DNA of 64,000 nucleotides. Source: Megaleporinus macrocephalus (taxonomy: Eukaryota; Chordata; Actinopteri; Characiformes; Anostomidae). Below the pieces are notes generated by a model. It was not told where the DNA came from, did not search any database, and saw only the letters and a program-made list of their open reading frames with translations. Shown here one piece after another: positions 11,190-22,919 of this stretch; the first letter of the stretch is position 1, and the number at the start of each line of letters is the position of its first letter. The DNA is taken from positions 43,916,189 to 43,980,188 of the forward strand of contig CM038720.1 of the NCBI GenBank assembly GCA_021613375.1, given 5' to 3'. Both the position numbers and the translations under genes were made by a program.

Positions 11190-11645
11190 GTTATATTCCC
11201 TGTGGTGTACCACAAGGCTTAGTACTTTGATTTTCTTTGTCAGCTAAATTGTCAGCCCATAAGGAAATATTTCATCATTTTTTTAAATAGTTATCTAGAT
11301 GATACACAACTGTATATCCCAGATGTCGCTACAGTTGTCATGTTTCTAATTTGTTCATAAAGTATTGTGGCTGGATGGATAACAAATTTAAAATTTAATG
11401 GAGACAGAAATAATTATAACCAGTAGTGAAGCAAAAAGGAAAGACACAAAAAGGAATATGGCACTTGTTTGGTCTTACATTCTCACATGTCTCTGCAAAC
11501 AGTTTTTTACTTGAATACTGCAATACATTGTTTATAAGACAAACAAATTACAACTTCTGAAAAAAACAGATGGACTCATATTAGACCAATTTTAATGTCA
11601 CTCCGCTGGCTCCCTCTTTATTTATTTATCATATTCAACATATGA
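11190..11645 (+). mobile_element. Old, highly decayed LINE reverse transcriptase remnant
   Basis: Scattered RT landmarks occur in the right order. GTGTACCACAAGGCTTAGTA near 11204 corresponds to GVPQGLV (motif B). GATGATACACAACTGTATAT near 11297 corresponds to DDTQLYI (motif C). ATTTTAATGTCACTCCGCTGG near 11589 corresponds to the LINE xSLHWLP block. Frames are broken throughout, so this insertion is much older than the copies at 5.6 and 55.5 kb. Confidence 0.65.
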
Positions 11646-11710
11646 AACTTAAAAGGCAAAGGCAGTGTTCTGTTTTCATGCATCAGATCTGGAAGACATA
11701 ACCAATGATA

Positions 11711-11711
<1 letters not shown>

Positions 11712-11741
<30 letters not shown>
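11712..11741 (+). repeat. ATT trinucleotide microsatellite
   Basis: This is about ten ATT units in a row. Confidence 0.9.
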
Positions 11742-12278
11742 CTGTCTTCTGTGTGAATGGGAGAGGTTTACCTGCTGTAGAGTGAAATTACAGCTTTGTT
11801 TCCACATATTGCCTATATATGAATATTTGTTACATCCATCAAATATTCTGGATTAAGGTGAGATAAAATGTAAACACACCATCGTTATCTTGGAGTTAAC
11901 ACACTATTAAAGCACCTGTGGACATATTTACAGAAATTATCCTAGTAAGGATAATTGGGAATATGAATTTATCATTTAAATGTAAGGTCACTTGATAAAT
12001 TGAAATATGCTGCACTCTACAGCAGTTATTGCTGAGCTCTCTAACATCTTACAACATCTAGACTCCCACCATTACAGTGTTTTTGAAATACAATAATATA
12101 CTGATAAAACAAATCTGACAAAAATAAACCTAAATGTTTAAAATGCTTTTTTCATAGATATTTTAGCAGTATATAGTTAATAGTTTAATTTATTATTGAA
12201 ATGTATTTCTAAATGCTAACCAAATAAATAGTCTAGCTTATTACAGATTTTGTAAATTGCAGTAGATCATTAGCAGCA
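11742..12278. other. Intergenic 3' flank of receptor A2
   Basis: AT-rich sequence with no recognised gene or repeat family. Confidence 0.4.
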
Positions 12279-13298
12279 TTAAGCGACACTACAGTTGTTT
12301 TGATTTTGACTTTTTGCAATGCTTTTCACAGTATCTTCCTTTGCAAAGTTTACCTTGACTCGTTTATAGAGAACTTTAATAGACTGTAATACCTCCTCTG
12401 TCTTCAGACTATATATGATGGGGTTTAACATAGGTGGAATACCTTGTGTTAAGACAGAGTTGATTATTCTAGTATTTGGATGGATGTATGTTGTAAGAGC
12501 AGTCATATAAACACCAAAGATTGGTAGATAAAACATGCCCACTAATATAAGGTGGGAAGTGCAGGTTTTCATAGCTTTGACACGATCTGCACCATGTGAG
12601 ATCTTAAGCAATGCACCACCAATACACACATATGAGATAGCTATTAGCAACAAAGGAAGGCATATCACAAAAGCAATATAGACATAGGCCATTTTAAAAT
12701 TAAGAGAATTGTCATTACAGGCTAGTCTGTAGGTAGGGCCATTATCACAGAAATAACTGGCTATTGTAGTTGATCTACAGAAGGACAGTCTGGAAAGTGG
12801 AGCTACAAGCATGGTAACGAGAGCTACAGACAAAAGCCACAAAACACCAATAATCAGAGTCATTGTGAATTTGGTGACAATAGCGTGATACCTCAGAGGA
12901 AAACATATAGCAATCACTCTGTCGAAGGACAAAGCAAGCAGACTGTAGGACTGCATGGTCATAAAAAGAAAAACAAAGAACATGCTTGTCAGACAGTCTT
13001 CATAAGGTATGTACTGGTTCTCACTCAGAAACATGTCCGCATACTTCGGAATAAGAGCAGAACTTCCACACAGATCAGACAAGGCCAAGTTAAAGACAGC
13101 TATATACTTTGCTGTGTGTAGAGTACGTGCCAGGTATATAGTACCCATTATAAAAGAGTTTCCTAAAACCGTAACAGTATATACAAAACACAGAAACATA
13201 TAGTAATAATTTGAATGTGGCATGTTGTTCAATCCACCGATGTAAAATCCAGAGGGGCGAATTAATGTTCTATTCTCAGTGGACACCAAGGAATTCAT
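12279..13298 (-). CDS. Odorant receptor, group A (copy A2)
   Basis: This predicts a 339-residue seven-transmembrane odorant receptor. An N-glycosylation site NRT is at residues 9-11, GN of TM1 at 46-47, Cys 102 and DRVIAICFPLRY at 126-137. EC2 has Cys 174, 184 and 194. KTCTSHL is at 244-250 and PPMLNPIIYSLKTEEV spans TM7 into the tail. It keeps the same register as A1 and differs mainly at the N-terminus, in TM4-EC2 and in a C-tail nine residues longer (ending QNQNNCSVA). The ATG lies just behind a splice acceptor (AG at 13317-13316) like that of A1, supporting this start. Same strand as A1, so the two look like a tandem duplication. Ligand unknown. Confidence 0.93.
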   Translation of the reverse strand: MNSLVSTENRTLIRPSGFYIGGLNNMPHSNYYYMFLCFVYTVTVLGNSFIMGTIYLARTLHTAKYIAVFNLALSDLCGSSALIPKYADMFLSENQYIPYEDCLTSMFFVFLFMTMQSYSLLALSFDRVIAICFPLRYHAIVTKFTMTLIIGVLWLLSVALVTMLVAPLSRLSFCRSTTIASYFCDNGPTYRLACNDNSLNFKMAYVYIAFVICLPLLLIAISYVCIGGALLKISHGADRVKAMKTCTSHLILVGMFYLPIFGVYMTALTTYIHPNTRIINSVLTQGIPPMLNPIIYSLKTEEVLQSIKVLYKRVKVNFAKEDTVKSIAKSQNQNNCSVA

Positions 13299-13315
13299 GT
13301 CAGGAGAAGATTGGT

Positions 13316-13612
13316 CTTAAATAAAATGTAAGAAAGTTCAGCTACAGAAACTTAAAACCTTTAAACATGTTCACAGTTTAAATCATCAGAATGTAAATGC
13401 AAATAAAAACAAACAATCAAGTGAATTAAGAACATACAAAATAAATCAATAGCCAATGGTTATCTCTAATCTAAGCAATACTAATACTAATTAAGCATAT
13501 GAAAAACAGTACAGAAATTTAAAAACAGATCTACAGTGGTTTAATACAATACCTTCTGCAGCAGGACAAAACCTTTGTATCAAAATTTCGGAAGAGACCT
13601 AACATATTTATA
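13316..13612 (-). promoter_or_regulatory. Promoter, non-coding exon 1 and 5' intron of receptor A2
   Basis: The TATAAAT box is at 13606-13612 (minus strand). A likely donor AAG/GTATTG has its GT at 13552-13551, and the acceptor AG is at 13317-13316. TGTCCTGCTGCAGAAG before the donor matches the A1 exon. The intron would be about 237 bp. Confidence 0.6.
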
Positions 13613-13619
13613 ACTGGTC

Positions 13620-14120
13620 TATGTTTGCATCATCCTTGAAAAGCACACCTTCAAATCTCTAAAGACAAGGTTGAATGGAATACATTTGCAGTGATGTATT
13701 AACTCTACAGAATGATAATGAATAGTAACTCGGGACAGATTGCAGGATTGTGATGACTGCATCAACAACCTAACACATGCTTTCTCCTGCGTTTGTATGC
13801 AGGAAGGCACCCAGACATGTAAAAAATAACATTTAACTTAAATACTGCTGATCAGACAGCTGATAGGGGTTAGATCAAACCATTACTGATTATCTTTGGC
13901 CAATTGTTACATCAGCAGTGTTGGGAGACGTTAATGCGTGTTAATGATCACAGGATTATAATTTGTTTATGCATTACTTCTGCAAAAGCCTTTTTGAGTA
14001 GAGAGGTCAGCTGGAAAGTTTTCACCGCTCACATTCACATGGTACTTGTCAGCTTATACAAAACTAAACAGAATTATTGAGGGAGGTGAAAGCATAATGT
14101 ACCTTACAGAATCTTAAATG
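13620..14120. other. Intergenic, no gene recognised
   Basis: The first part resembles the A1 upstream flank (GTGATTT and GGAAGGCACCCAG blocks shared with 5390-5510), so the duplicated unit includes several hundred bases of 5' flank. The rest is unrecognised. Confidence 0.5.
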
Positions 14121-14129
14121 GGCCGGCAT

Positions 14130-14860
14130 TTTCAAGAGCACACTTTGTAAATCCCTCTGCAAACCTAAACCCTAGGCTGGTGGGAGGGCTACCTTAGACA
14201 ACAATCTGCCAGATCCTTGTTTCATTGCAACACAGCCTCAACATGCTGATAAGTCTTCTCCCAAACCTTGGAATTCCATGGCTGCCAACATGAGCCACTG
14301 GCAGTTGATAACCTAAAACTTAATGGAAGGGAGTCAGGCCAGTGGCTGAATGAACCACAAATATATAAGCCATTTCTGCCTATATGGTAAAACACGACCA
14401 GTCTGAAGTTTTATTATGACCAAACAGAAAGTCATTGATTAATTTGTCCACTCTGTTCAATGGATTGAGGGTGATACCCTTAAGTGAGGTCAATAGACAC
14501 TTCAATATGCTCGGTAAAGCTGATCATATATGAGTTGTAATGTCCCCAGTGAGACATAATCTCTAAAACATGAGTGAATATAGCCTCTGCTGTCTGAAAT
14601 ATGCAGAGATGAAAAAGAGATCAATTTAATGCGAAAATTTAATGTGAAAATTTCAGGCCCCTCACAGTCCACCAGATACACCATGCATCCTGCACATCTT
14701 CTTGGACCATTGGATTGCTGCATACCCAGGATCACCATGCACCAAGTGCAGTGAGAGATGTAATCTGGACACATGGAACGTGGGGGATATATGGTATTTA
14801 GGAGGCATCTGGAGTGGGTAAGACAGTGGATTGAGTCTCCTGAGTAGCTTGTAAGGGCCA
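14130..14860 (-). mobile_element. Ty3/gypsy-like retrotransposon remnant (integrase region)
   Basis: The minus strand contains a decayed pol segment. A block reading as AEMAY..VHSATGLTPF..VLGYQ (about 14370-14290) matches the C-terminal integrase region conserved in fish gypsy elements, where the host-coded pattern is a Tyr/Asn-rich helix followed by TGLTPF. Upstream (14500-14640) a segment resembles the integrase core in shifted frames. Stops and frameshifts are present, so no function is expected. The identification is by eye. Confidence 0.5.
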
Positions 14861-14989
14861 ATGTAATGGAGGCTAATTTCCTAACTTAGAAGGCAAAGGC
14901 ACAAGTGTCTTGTGGAGAACTTCAGTCTGGTAGATTTGGAGTTGTTGTCTATGAAGATCCACTTGGAGTTTTTGTAAAGCTAGCCCACC

Positions 14990-15440
14990 TGAGTACCACA
15001 CACCTATTCACATGTCAAACAGATTTTCCCCACTTGGTGAAACACCCACCGAGGAGTCTGTCAGAGGTACTGTAACCAAGTTGGTTCCAGTGGGTCTGTT
15101 CTTATTTTTTTTGGTTGTAATTTATCCTCCAAGCCACTAGGGGTGACTGATGAGTCCTTTGAGATCACCCAGTATAAATAGAGGAAGCCAACAGGAAGTG
15201 TTTGAGCATTGTTCTTCAGGGATCTTGATGTTGTACTGTTAATCTCCTTGGTTGGGAAACCTTTGGTTTTATGCCCATTGTAAGTGCTTTTTAAAACTAT
15301 CCAGACAGCAGTGTCCTGTGGGCGGTGTCCTGTGTCCACTGATGAAGGACTAGAGGAACACAAACTGTGCAGCAGCTTTACATCTACAAGGTGGACCAGC
15401 AAGTAGTAGGAGTGTCTAATAGAGTGGACAGTGAGTGGAC
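14990..15440. mobile_element. Possible LTR of the adjacent retrotransposon remnant
   Basis: The segment contains a promoter-like AGTATAAATAGAGGAAGCC at about 15171-15189 on the plus strand and sits next to the gypsy-like remnant. No second copy is seen in the window to prove an LTR pair, and the boundaries are unknown. The 113-codon frame on the minus strand has no family features. Confidence 0.3.
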
Positions 15441-17163
15441 ACAGTGTTTTTTATAATTGATATTTGTACCAGCTAATTGTTAACTGGTTCTTCATCTTCT
15501 TGCCAAAACGACCACAATGTTAAAAATGACGCTATGATGCTAAATTGTGCCAGTCCAAAATCATGATTTCATTTGAAACTACTGTTCTGGAATTGCTAAT
15601 CTAGAACTACTGCTGGTTCTCCAGCTCTGTATCTATCAGTCAGCTGGTTAATCAGTGACTCAGTAAAAGGCTGTGAGTCTCATGCGCCTGCTGGGAGGGC
15701 CAGCAAGTCTGTTCATGACATTTGTGTATGTGACAGATGTAGTAATGCAGATGATTTCAGTCTAAGGAACAGCATCTATGCTGAAACACAAACCACAGGA
15801 TTCATGTTCTACTGTAGGACTTGTGTGCTGTAGAACCGTGTCTCCTCTGGCCCTTTTTCCAATTAAATTTTATATATATACAGTTTTAGTTGGTTGAATT
15901 AGAGCCATGGATACTCATGGGTACTTATGTTGTATGTAAAAAAGGATGGACATGATAACACTTATAAAAATGACTGTGTTCGGAGTAGGAAGGTGTGGAC
16001 ATTATGTTGTGTGTATACATTTACATATGACTTTGCAAGCTGGTCAAAGTCAAAATGCTCATGTTAGTATTTTACGGTTTATAACAAGGTTTTTTATTGT
16101 ATTTCATCCATAAACATCAACGTTTATTAATGCTTGCAAGAATTTGTCACAGTAAGAATCACAAAAAGGCAATATGTATGTGCAATATATGTATTGAAGA
16201 TTATTGCATATGTTTACCCATTCAAGTCCAACAACTTAAATGCCACATAACTTAATGTGATTGGTCTAAAGTAAAAAAAAAACCTGATAGCCTAATTTTT
16301 TCATCCATATGGTTCAGTGGATTTGTACTGGACAACTGTACTGGACATTAATGGGTTCATCGAAGGTGCATCTACAGTAATCTATTCAGCTTAAATGTAC
16401 AGTAAAAGCTTTACATAGAGCATAGCTCTACCATGAAGGTCACAGGTTTAGTAAATACTTTATCATAAATATTGTGTTGCTCATTCTAATAAATAAGATT
16501 TGCATGGGTGTTATAATGCATCCACATCATGGAATTTTATTCTAAGCCACACTTTTAAGAAGCACTTTCAAAAGTATTTTTTAACTTAGTATTTAAGTTA
16601 CATTCTACATTTGTAAATATTTACTGTTTTAATTTAATCTGTCATGTTTTCATATGATTTATAATCTTTTTTAACTTATTTATTTTCTTAACAATCATTA
16701 TACTAGTATAAATAATAGTATTATTATTACAGACAACACCCTTCTGCACATTAACTCCTGTCTATTTGCTGAATTTAATTTATCAGGAAAACACAAAATT
16801 TGGCCTGTGCCAGCATTTTATTTTATGCTCTACTTAAAAAAAATAAGAAACTGTAAATGTAAATTAAATGTAAATCTGCTCAGTGTAAAGAATTTCAAGA
16901 TAATCTCAGAAAATCAACAAAATAAAAGTAATCTGACCTAGTTGTGTTGAAAGTTTTGCAGATGGCTGTAAACATCTATTATGCCGTATAAGCTACATTG
17001 CTGTAAATGTGTATAAGCTGTTACTTTATTGCAATCCTAACAGGGCTTGAGACTTCTGTCCCCTTGCAGTCTTCCTGTGTAAATAAGCACTTATTAAAGA
17101 AATGGAATAATAAATGTAGAATAAAATGATGTAGAATCACTTAAGGATAAAAGTAAATATTTC
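15441..17163. other. Intergenic, no gene recognised
   Basis: Long AT-rich spacer between the retrotransposon remnant and receptor B3. Short frames only, with no recognised repeat or RNA gene. Confidence 0.4.
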
Positions 17164-18174
17164 TCATTTGGACACAGAAAAAATATTGATTTTGTGGCCT
17201 CTTCTATTTTTTTGAGTGCACCATTTTAGAAATAGTTGTCGAATCTCTTTGGTCCTGAAAAAGTACATCAGCGGGTTAACTAGTGGTGGGAATAGCCAGT
17301 AAAACATAGTGAACGCAATTTTTTGATTGACATTAAACTTCACATTGGGCAGATACGGCGTTGTGAAAACAAAGAAGCGTGGTGCGTAATGGATGCTGAT
17401 GATGCACAGCTGTGTGGCGCAGGTAGAGAACGCTTTCAGTCTGCTGTGATTTTTAGCTGTTCTGACCACAGACTCTACAATATTGATGTAAAAGAAAATG
17501 ATGAAAAAGAAAGTTAAGGCAAGTACACACATAACTGTAGTGGTAAAAACATAGCTCTGGAAGCTAACGTCAGCACAAACTAAACTATACAATGACATAG
17601 TGTCACAGTAGCAATGAATTATTCGGTTTGGTCCACAGAAAGGCATCTGCGAGGCCTGTACTGTGATAATAACGGGGAGAATCATGGAAGACGTCCATGA
17701 AAGGCCTGTTAAGAGGATCATAGTTCGATTGGTCATTAGCACCGGGTATCTGAGGGGAAAGCAGATAGCCAGATATCTATCTAATGCCATTGTCATCATA
17801 ATAAGAAAGTTCAGGTTTGCAAAATAGTGAATGAGCAGCCTTTGAAACATACAAACATGAAAAGGAACCGACCCGTCATCGAACCAGTAACGGGCAATCA
17901 TTTTAGGCAAAGCCACAGTGCAGAATCCGATATCTGCCAAAGCTAAATTCATCATGATGATGTACATGGGCTTTTGAAGGCTTGGTTCAGTCACAAACAG
18001 CAGCACAAACACTGAGTTTCCCACCACCACAGTTACATAGATGCTCAAGAAAACTGCAGCAATCAGGTTGTAATATTCTGGTTGAAGTCCGAGGAAACCC
18101 ACTATGAAAAACTCTGTCACCACAGAGCTCTGGTTTTTAACTGACACGCTGAAAAGAGAAAAAACACACAACAT
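17164..18174 (-). CDS. Odorant receptor, group B (copy B3), start codon in doubt
   Basis: The 336-residue open frame has complete odorant-receptor features: glycosylation site NQS (14-16), TEFFIVGF (20-27), GN in TM1, DRYLAICFPLRYP (132-144), EC2 cysteines, FSTCATQL at TM6, PPLVNPLMYFF in TM7 and a basic tail ending VSK. However, the nominal ATG at 18174 lies inside what would be the 5' intron. The acceptor AG is at 18150-18149, and the codon where paralogs have ATG is GTG (18147-18145). If spliced like its paralogs, the mRNA has no initiation codon before TM2. It may be a recent pseudogene, or be translated from an unspliced message. Confidence 0.75.
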   Translation of the reverse strand: MLCVFSLFSVSVKNQSSVVTEFFIVGFLGLQPEYYNLIAAVFLSIYVTVVVGNSVFVLLFVTEPSLQKPMYIIMMNLALADIGFCTVALPKMIARYWFDDGSVPFHVCMFQRLLIHYFANLNFLIMMTMALDRYLAICFPLRYPVLMTNRTMILLTGLSWTSSMILPVIITVQASQMPFCGPNRIIHCYCDTMSLYSLVCADVSFQSYVFTTTVMCVLALTFFFIIFFYINIVESVVRTAKNHSRLKAFSTCATQLCIISIHYAPRFFVFTTPYLPNVKFNVNQKIAFTMFYWLFPPLVNPLMYFFRTKEIRQLFLKWCTQKNRRGHKINIFSVSK

Positions 18175-18962
18175 GCATTTACTTCACCAGAGCAGTATTA
18201 CTGCTTGACTGTGTAATATAAATGTAACACATTTGAATATTGATACTTTCTGTGCTTTTCTTGATCGTTGTATGACATGTAATAAAATATAAGTCATGAT
18301 TTAATAAAGAAGCTGGTACAGACACAAATAAGATTTTATAGCCGCTTACACTAGAACACATACGTATCCTCCTGAAATGTTATTATATTTATTTGGAAAC
18401 AGAAGAAGCCAAGCAATGAGACCTTGGACAGTGGTATGGAGAAGTTAAATACAGCAGGTTAAATAAAAATTTAATTTTTAATGTGTTTTGTTTCAGATTT
18501 TAAGTGCACAGTTTCTACAATATTAATTTATTTTACATATGGGATATATACATTTAGCACAGGCCACAATTTATCTGGAAAATTTAAATAAACAGAAATT
18601 GTCTATTAAAATGTGCAGCGGTGTGTTCTCTGTGGGGAATGTTTGAATGTTTTGACTTAGCAAATTAACGATGTCCTAATTCTAGATGACAAACTTGACC
18701 GGCTCCCTGTATGTGTAGATCTATGTGGGAATAAGATGGATTACCTGTCCATTCACACGTTTGTTCCTCTGATCCTGAAAAGTCTGTCATAATTGTTTAT
18801 GAAAACAAATCAGTATGATTGTCTATAAAGCAAGCACGATTTTAGTGTTTATTAAATTATGAGAATTATTTATTTATAAACTGGTCTCCTTACCTTTATC
18901 AGTTCTCACATAAAGCTTCTGCTGTTGCTCTTTCACTCGTTCTTCTGCTTCACTCTTTTATA
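18149..18962 (-). promoter_or_regulatory. Promoter, non-coding exon 1 and 5' intron of receptor B3
   Basis: TATAAAA is at 18956-18962 (minus strand). A good donor AAAG/GTAAGG has its GT at 18893-18892, and the acceptor TTTTCAG has its AG at 18150-18149. The intron would be about 745 bp, the longest of the set. The only ATG in exon 1 is followed at once by TGA, so it cannot rescue the missing start. Confidence 0.6.
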
Positions 18963-19995
18963 AGATTATGGGAGGACAACCCATCTAGCAGTGTATCCAC
19001 CCCTCAGGGGCCCATTCATACTTTATCACCACTGAAATTTTGCTTTAATGTCATACAAACTGATCATCACAATATAATAAATTTGATCATTACAGCATGA
19101 AGAATAGAAAGTGTTTTAATATGTAGCCTGATGAAACAGTCAAATGTTAAAATTTTACTTGGTTTGGACTCTTATGCTTTTATAAAAATTAATGAGGAGC
19201 CTACAGAATTAGTTCCACCTGCAGTGCCACAGTGAACACAGACCACTTTACAGTATTCAGATCTTGGTTATTTACCAACGTTATGTTTGAATCTATTTAA
19301 ACCAAAGGCATTAGTTGTTGTAGTATTAAGTCACTATTACACTGTAATTACACACTTTATATAGGATACAATCTATTTGGAGATGATGGTCCCAAACCCC
19401 AACCACTAAATCTCAATTTGTGTTTAAGTGAAGTTTAAGTTTAGTCTAAACAGCCAGACCTTGTTTTTATGTTGCTACTAAAACAGAAAGAGTGGACGGC
19501 CATGCAGGTGAAGCTTTCTGCATTAAAAGCAGGTGGAGCAGGAAATGAGCATCCCTGACTATCAACACCACAAGGTGAGCCAGTCATTGTTTTGAAGTAA
19601 TTGTGTACCGAAGCCTGGAATTCAGTGTGGACCATAAAACATGTCCACATCACTTCTGTATCGCTGGTAGTCTGCAGTGCTGCAGTGCTTATGATTGATA
19701 CAGAGGCAGAGTTCATCACTAAGAGTGCCGTTAGTTCTCTGAGCTCCATCAGGACCGTCGTCCTTACCTGTTACATGTAAGTGGTGAGTTCCGAGAGGAA
19801 ATTCTGTCTCAGAGTTGAAGTTGTTTGCAGTCTGTTCTTTATAGCAGCTGGCTTCACTAACATGCAAGTCTGTACTGTGAAAATAGATTTCTTTTGTTTT
19901 TGCACATTTGTCATATTTAAATATTTTTTTATAAAGATTTAATAAAAGAATACAAATAAACATAAAATACATAAAAATAAACAAATAAGACAATA
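18963..19995. other. Intergenic, no gene recognised
   Basis: AT-rich spacer. Overlapping minus-strand frames at 19441-19999 (102 and 125 codons) show no domain and lie next to the A-rich 3' end of the LINE that follows. Confidence 0.4.
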
Positions 19996-20024
19996 ACAAA
20001 ATTAAAATACTAATAAAAAATAAT

Positions 20025-20234
20025 CTAATTAAGTTTGAAATTGTTCAGTGATCCCAGTGAGCTGAGTTTCAGAGTTTCCTGTAGAGAGTTCCAGCTCGCT
20101 GGTGCACTGTAGCTAAAAGCAGATTCTCCCAGTTCACTAAAAACTCTCGGTACCTGACAGGTGATCCAGCCACTAGAGTGAGTCTGATAATTATTGTTAT
20201 TTATTGAAATCAAGGAAGAGATGTAAGCTGGCAA
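20025..20234 (-). pseudogene. LINE ORF2 C-terminal fragment
   Basis: The 69-codon frame contains the conserved LINE C-terminal block ELGESAFSYSAPASWNSLQ, corresponding to the xxFxxxAPxxWNSLP motif. It is the end of the ORF2 whose other pieces lie upstream on the same strand. Confidence 0.75.
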
Positions 20235-20554
20235 ATGGCCAGAGAGTGATTTATAGATAGAAATAAGCCAATGAGATTCTCTTCGTGCAGCTAGTGAGGA
20301 CCAACCAGCTTTATCACATAGTCTGCAGTGGTGAGTACTGTAAGGGTCACCAGTTATAAATCTCAGAGCAGAGTGATAGATTGAATCTAGCGGTTTGAGG
20401 GCACTGGCGGACGCTTTACTATAGATTACATCGCCGTAGTCCAGGACTGCTAGTATGGTTACCGCCTCTATTCTTTTCCTAGCGTACGTGGGTAGACAGG
20501 ATTTATTCCGATAAAGGAATCCGAGCTTCTGTCTGCACTTAATGGCGAGTTTGC

Positions 20555-20962
20555 TTATATGGGATTTAAAGGAGAGATTTTCATCCAGCCAGACACTGAG
20601 GTATTTATATTCGCTAACTTGCTTGATCCTGTCAGGGTATTAATATTTATGGAATCTAAAACATCTGAAAATCTGGAAAACAGCATGAATTTGGTTTTAT
20701 TAGCATTTAAAACCAACTTAAATTTATATAGAGCAATCTGTAAAGAGTTAAAATAATGTTGGAGTTTATCTAGTGCAGCGTGAACTGAATCTGCTGAGCA
20801 GTATAAGATTGAATCATCTGCATAAAGGTGTAATTTAGAGTCTAAGGTAGAGACGGCAAGGTCATTGATAAAAATATTAAATAAAACTGGGCCCAAGATT
20901 GAGCCCTGAGGAACTCCTTCTGTTATAGGCTGTAGGTCTGATTTATGGTTACCGAGAGACAC
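20555..20962 (-). pseudogene. LINE reverse transcriptase palm (motifs B and C)
   Basis: The frame carries EGVPQGSILGPVLFNIFIND (motif B) near residues 15-34, LYADDSILY (motif C, catalytic Asp pair) near 46-54, and NANKTKFMLFSR (about 85-96). Motif A lies in another frame just upstream (20923-21144), which shows a frameshift between the two. Confidence 0.85.
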
Positions 20963-21144
20963 ACATTGCTTCCTACCAGAAAGGTAATCCTGGGCCCCAG
21001 GACTGCATTATTACTAAAACCAATCTTATGTAAGGAACCTAGTAATAAATCATGATCAACAGTATCAAAGGCTTTAGTGAGATCAATAAAAATGGCAGCA
21101 CAGAACTTTTTCCTGTCTAAAATATAAAGATCATTTAAAACCAA
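20923..21144 (-). pseudogene. LINE reverse transcriptase motif A fragment
   Basis: The frame contains FIDLTKAFDTVDHDLLL, the motif A region with the first catalytic Asp. It overlaps the next RT frame by about 40 bp in a different register. Confidence 0.85.
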
Positions 21145-21409
21145 CGTGGTTGCAGAGATGGTGCTGTGTCTTTCTCTGAAACCAGACTGATAGGTGGACA
21201 GGACATAAAGTTTTCATAAAGAAAAGATCTGAGCTGGTTATTTAATAGGGATTAAAAAAATTTGAATAAACGAGACAGTTTTGAGATTGGTCTATAATTA
21301 TTTAGATCTGCCGCATCTCCTCCTTTATGCAGAGGAATAACGTGCTGTTTTCCAGATACTGGGAATTCTGCAAGATAAAATAGAAAGATTAAAAATAAAT
21401 GTAATATGT

Positions 21410-21838
21410 TCAAAAAAAAACTGGGGTTGCCAGATGCAGAAGGTTGGGGTCCAGACCGTCCTCACCTTTTGTTTTTCGAGGATTAATAGAAGAAAGGGCA
21501 TTAGCTACAATGTATGGGGAGCAGGTCTGGAGTGTGAAGATATCCTGATTCTGGGAAGCAGTAGTGGTGATGGTAGGCTGATCTATGGGCAGGTTTATGT
21601 CAATGTTTTTAAATATCTGACCAGCTGCAGCAAAGTGTGCATTAAAAGCTTGGCACAGTTCTTGCTGGACAGAGATCAAATTATTATCAACTAGAATTTT
21701 AGTTGGGGCTTGTTGAGGGTTGTTCTTGAGGAGGTTTACTGCTTTCCAGAAATCCTGTGGGTTTGAGGAATTAGAAATTCGGCTGAGGAAATAATCTGAT
21801 TTGGCTTTTCTGATTGCAGAGGTGCATCTGTTTCTCAA
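21410..21838 (-). pseudogene. LINE ORF2 endonuclease-RT linker fragment
   Basis: The frame covers the linker of CR1/L2-type elements, with KSDYFLSRISNSSNPQDFWK near residues 13-32 and SSINPRKTKGEDGLDP near 115-130 (the start of the RT domain, xxxKAxGxDGLxP). It is truncated by a frameshift after that point. Confidence 0.8.
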
Positions 21839-22077
21839 TTGTCTGAATGCAAGCCATTTCTCACGTTCACCTGTGTGTCTGGCAATAGACCAGGCTTTAT
21901 TTCTGTAGCAGTGAGGAAACTTCGCCTGTAAACCAGGGGCTAGATCTGTCTCTTATTCGCAGCTTTTTGCACGGAGCATGTTTATTTGCCACTGAGAGGA
22001 ATGATTTCCTGAAATGTTCTAGTGCTACATCCACATCTGAACTGTTAAAAGTTAAATGAATTTTGCTCACTGATAAG

Positions 22078-22530
22078 TCAGAAAGAAAAGCCCGTTTGTA
22101 TCTTTGAACTGTTTCTAATGCACCCAATCGGACAATGATCACTGAACCCAAGTTCAAAAGCTCCAGAGGCAATGATTTTATCTGTACTATTCGAAAAAAT
22201 GTAATCAATCAGGGTGGATTTGGAAGGGTCCTTTAAGTTTGGCCAAGTTGACTCAGTGATTAGCTGGGTAAATATGAGATTCCCACAAACTTCTTTTAGA
22301 TGATTGGATGCATTAGAAAGCCAGTTCAGGTTAAAATCCCCTAGGACCAGCATTTCTGAAGTTGTATAGTGAGATAAAAGCTCTGCTAATTCATCTGTTG
22401 CAGAGGATGGAGCAGAATGAGGCCTGTAAATCCCTACTAAGACAAAAGAGTGTTTTTTTCCTGGGGATACCTTTAGAGCTAAAAACTCAAAGCACTTTTC
22501 TTTAGAGATGGCCTTAAATTTCAACTTCAA
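22078..22530 (-). pseudogene. LINE endonuclease domain fragment
   Basis: This is an apurinic-type endonuclease segment with VGIYRPHSAPSSA (about residues 32-44), EMLVLGDFNLNWL (about 59-71), STLIDYIFSNS (about 104-114) and GFSDHCPIG (about 127-135, the SDH catalytic motif). The N-terminal half is in other frames further upstream. Confidence 0.85.
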
Positions 22531-22919
22531 TATTAGATTTGATGAAAACCGCTACTCCACCTCCTTGTGATATTCTGTCTATTCTGTATAGTGTGAAATT
22601 CTGTAGAGCTACATCTGTGTCTCTTACTGGCTGCCTGAGCCAGGTTTCTGTCAGGATTAAAATATCGAGATCAGTCTGAGCACTTTAAAAATGTTCAATT
22701 GATCCATTTTCTGATGTAGATCGTTAAAAGGGTCCATGGTGGATTTAATAAGGGGACACAATGAAAGTGGAGACAGCTCTATGTAAATTAAGTTGTTTGT
22801 ATTAAAAAACTGTTAAAATGATTTCTATCTTTCTTCTTATGTTTTTGTACAATGCTGGTCCTAGGTTTATACACAGTGACTATTGTTAAAACTAAATAAG
22901 TACTATCATGTTTAGACAG

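Noticed and set aside
16380..16440. Possible receptor fragment (CTTTACATAGAGCATAGC resembles 2975-2993)
   Set aside because: The match is under 20 bases with no extension on either side.
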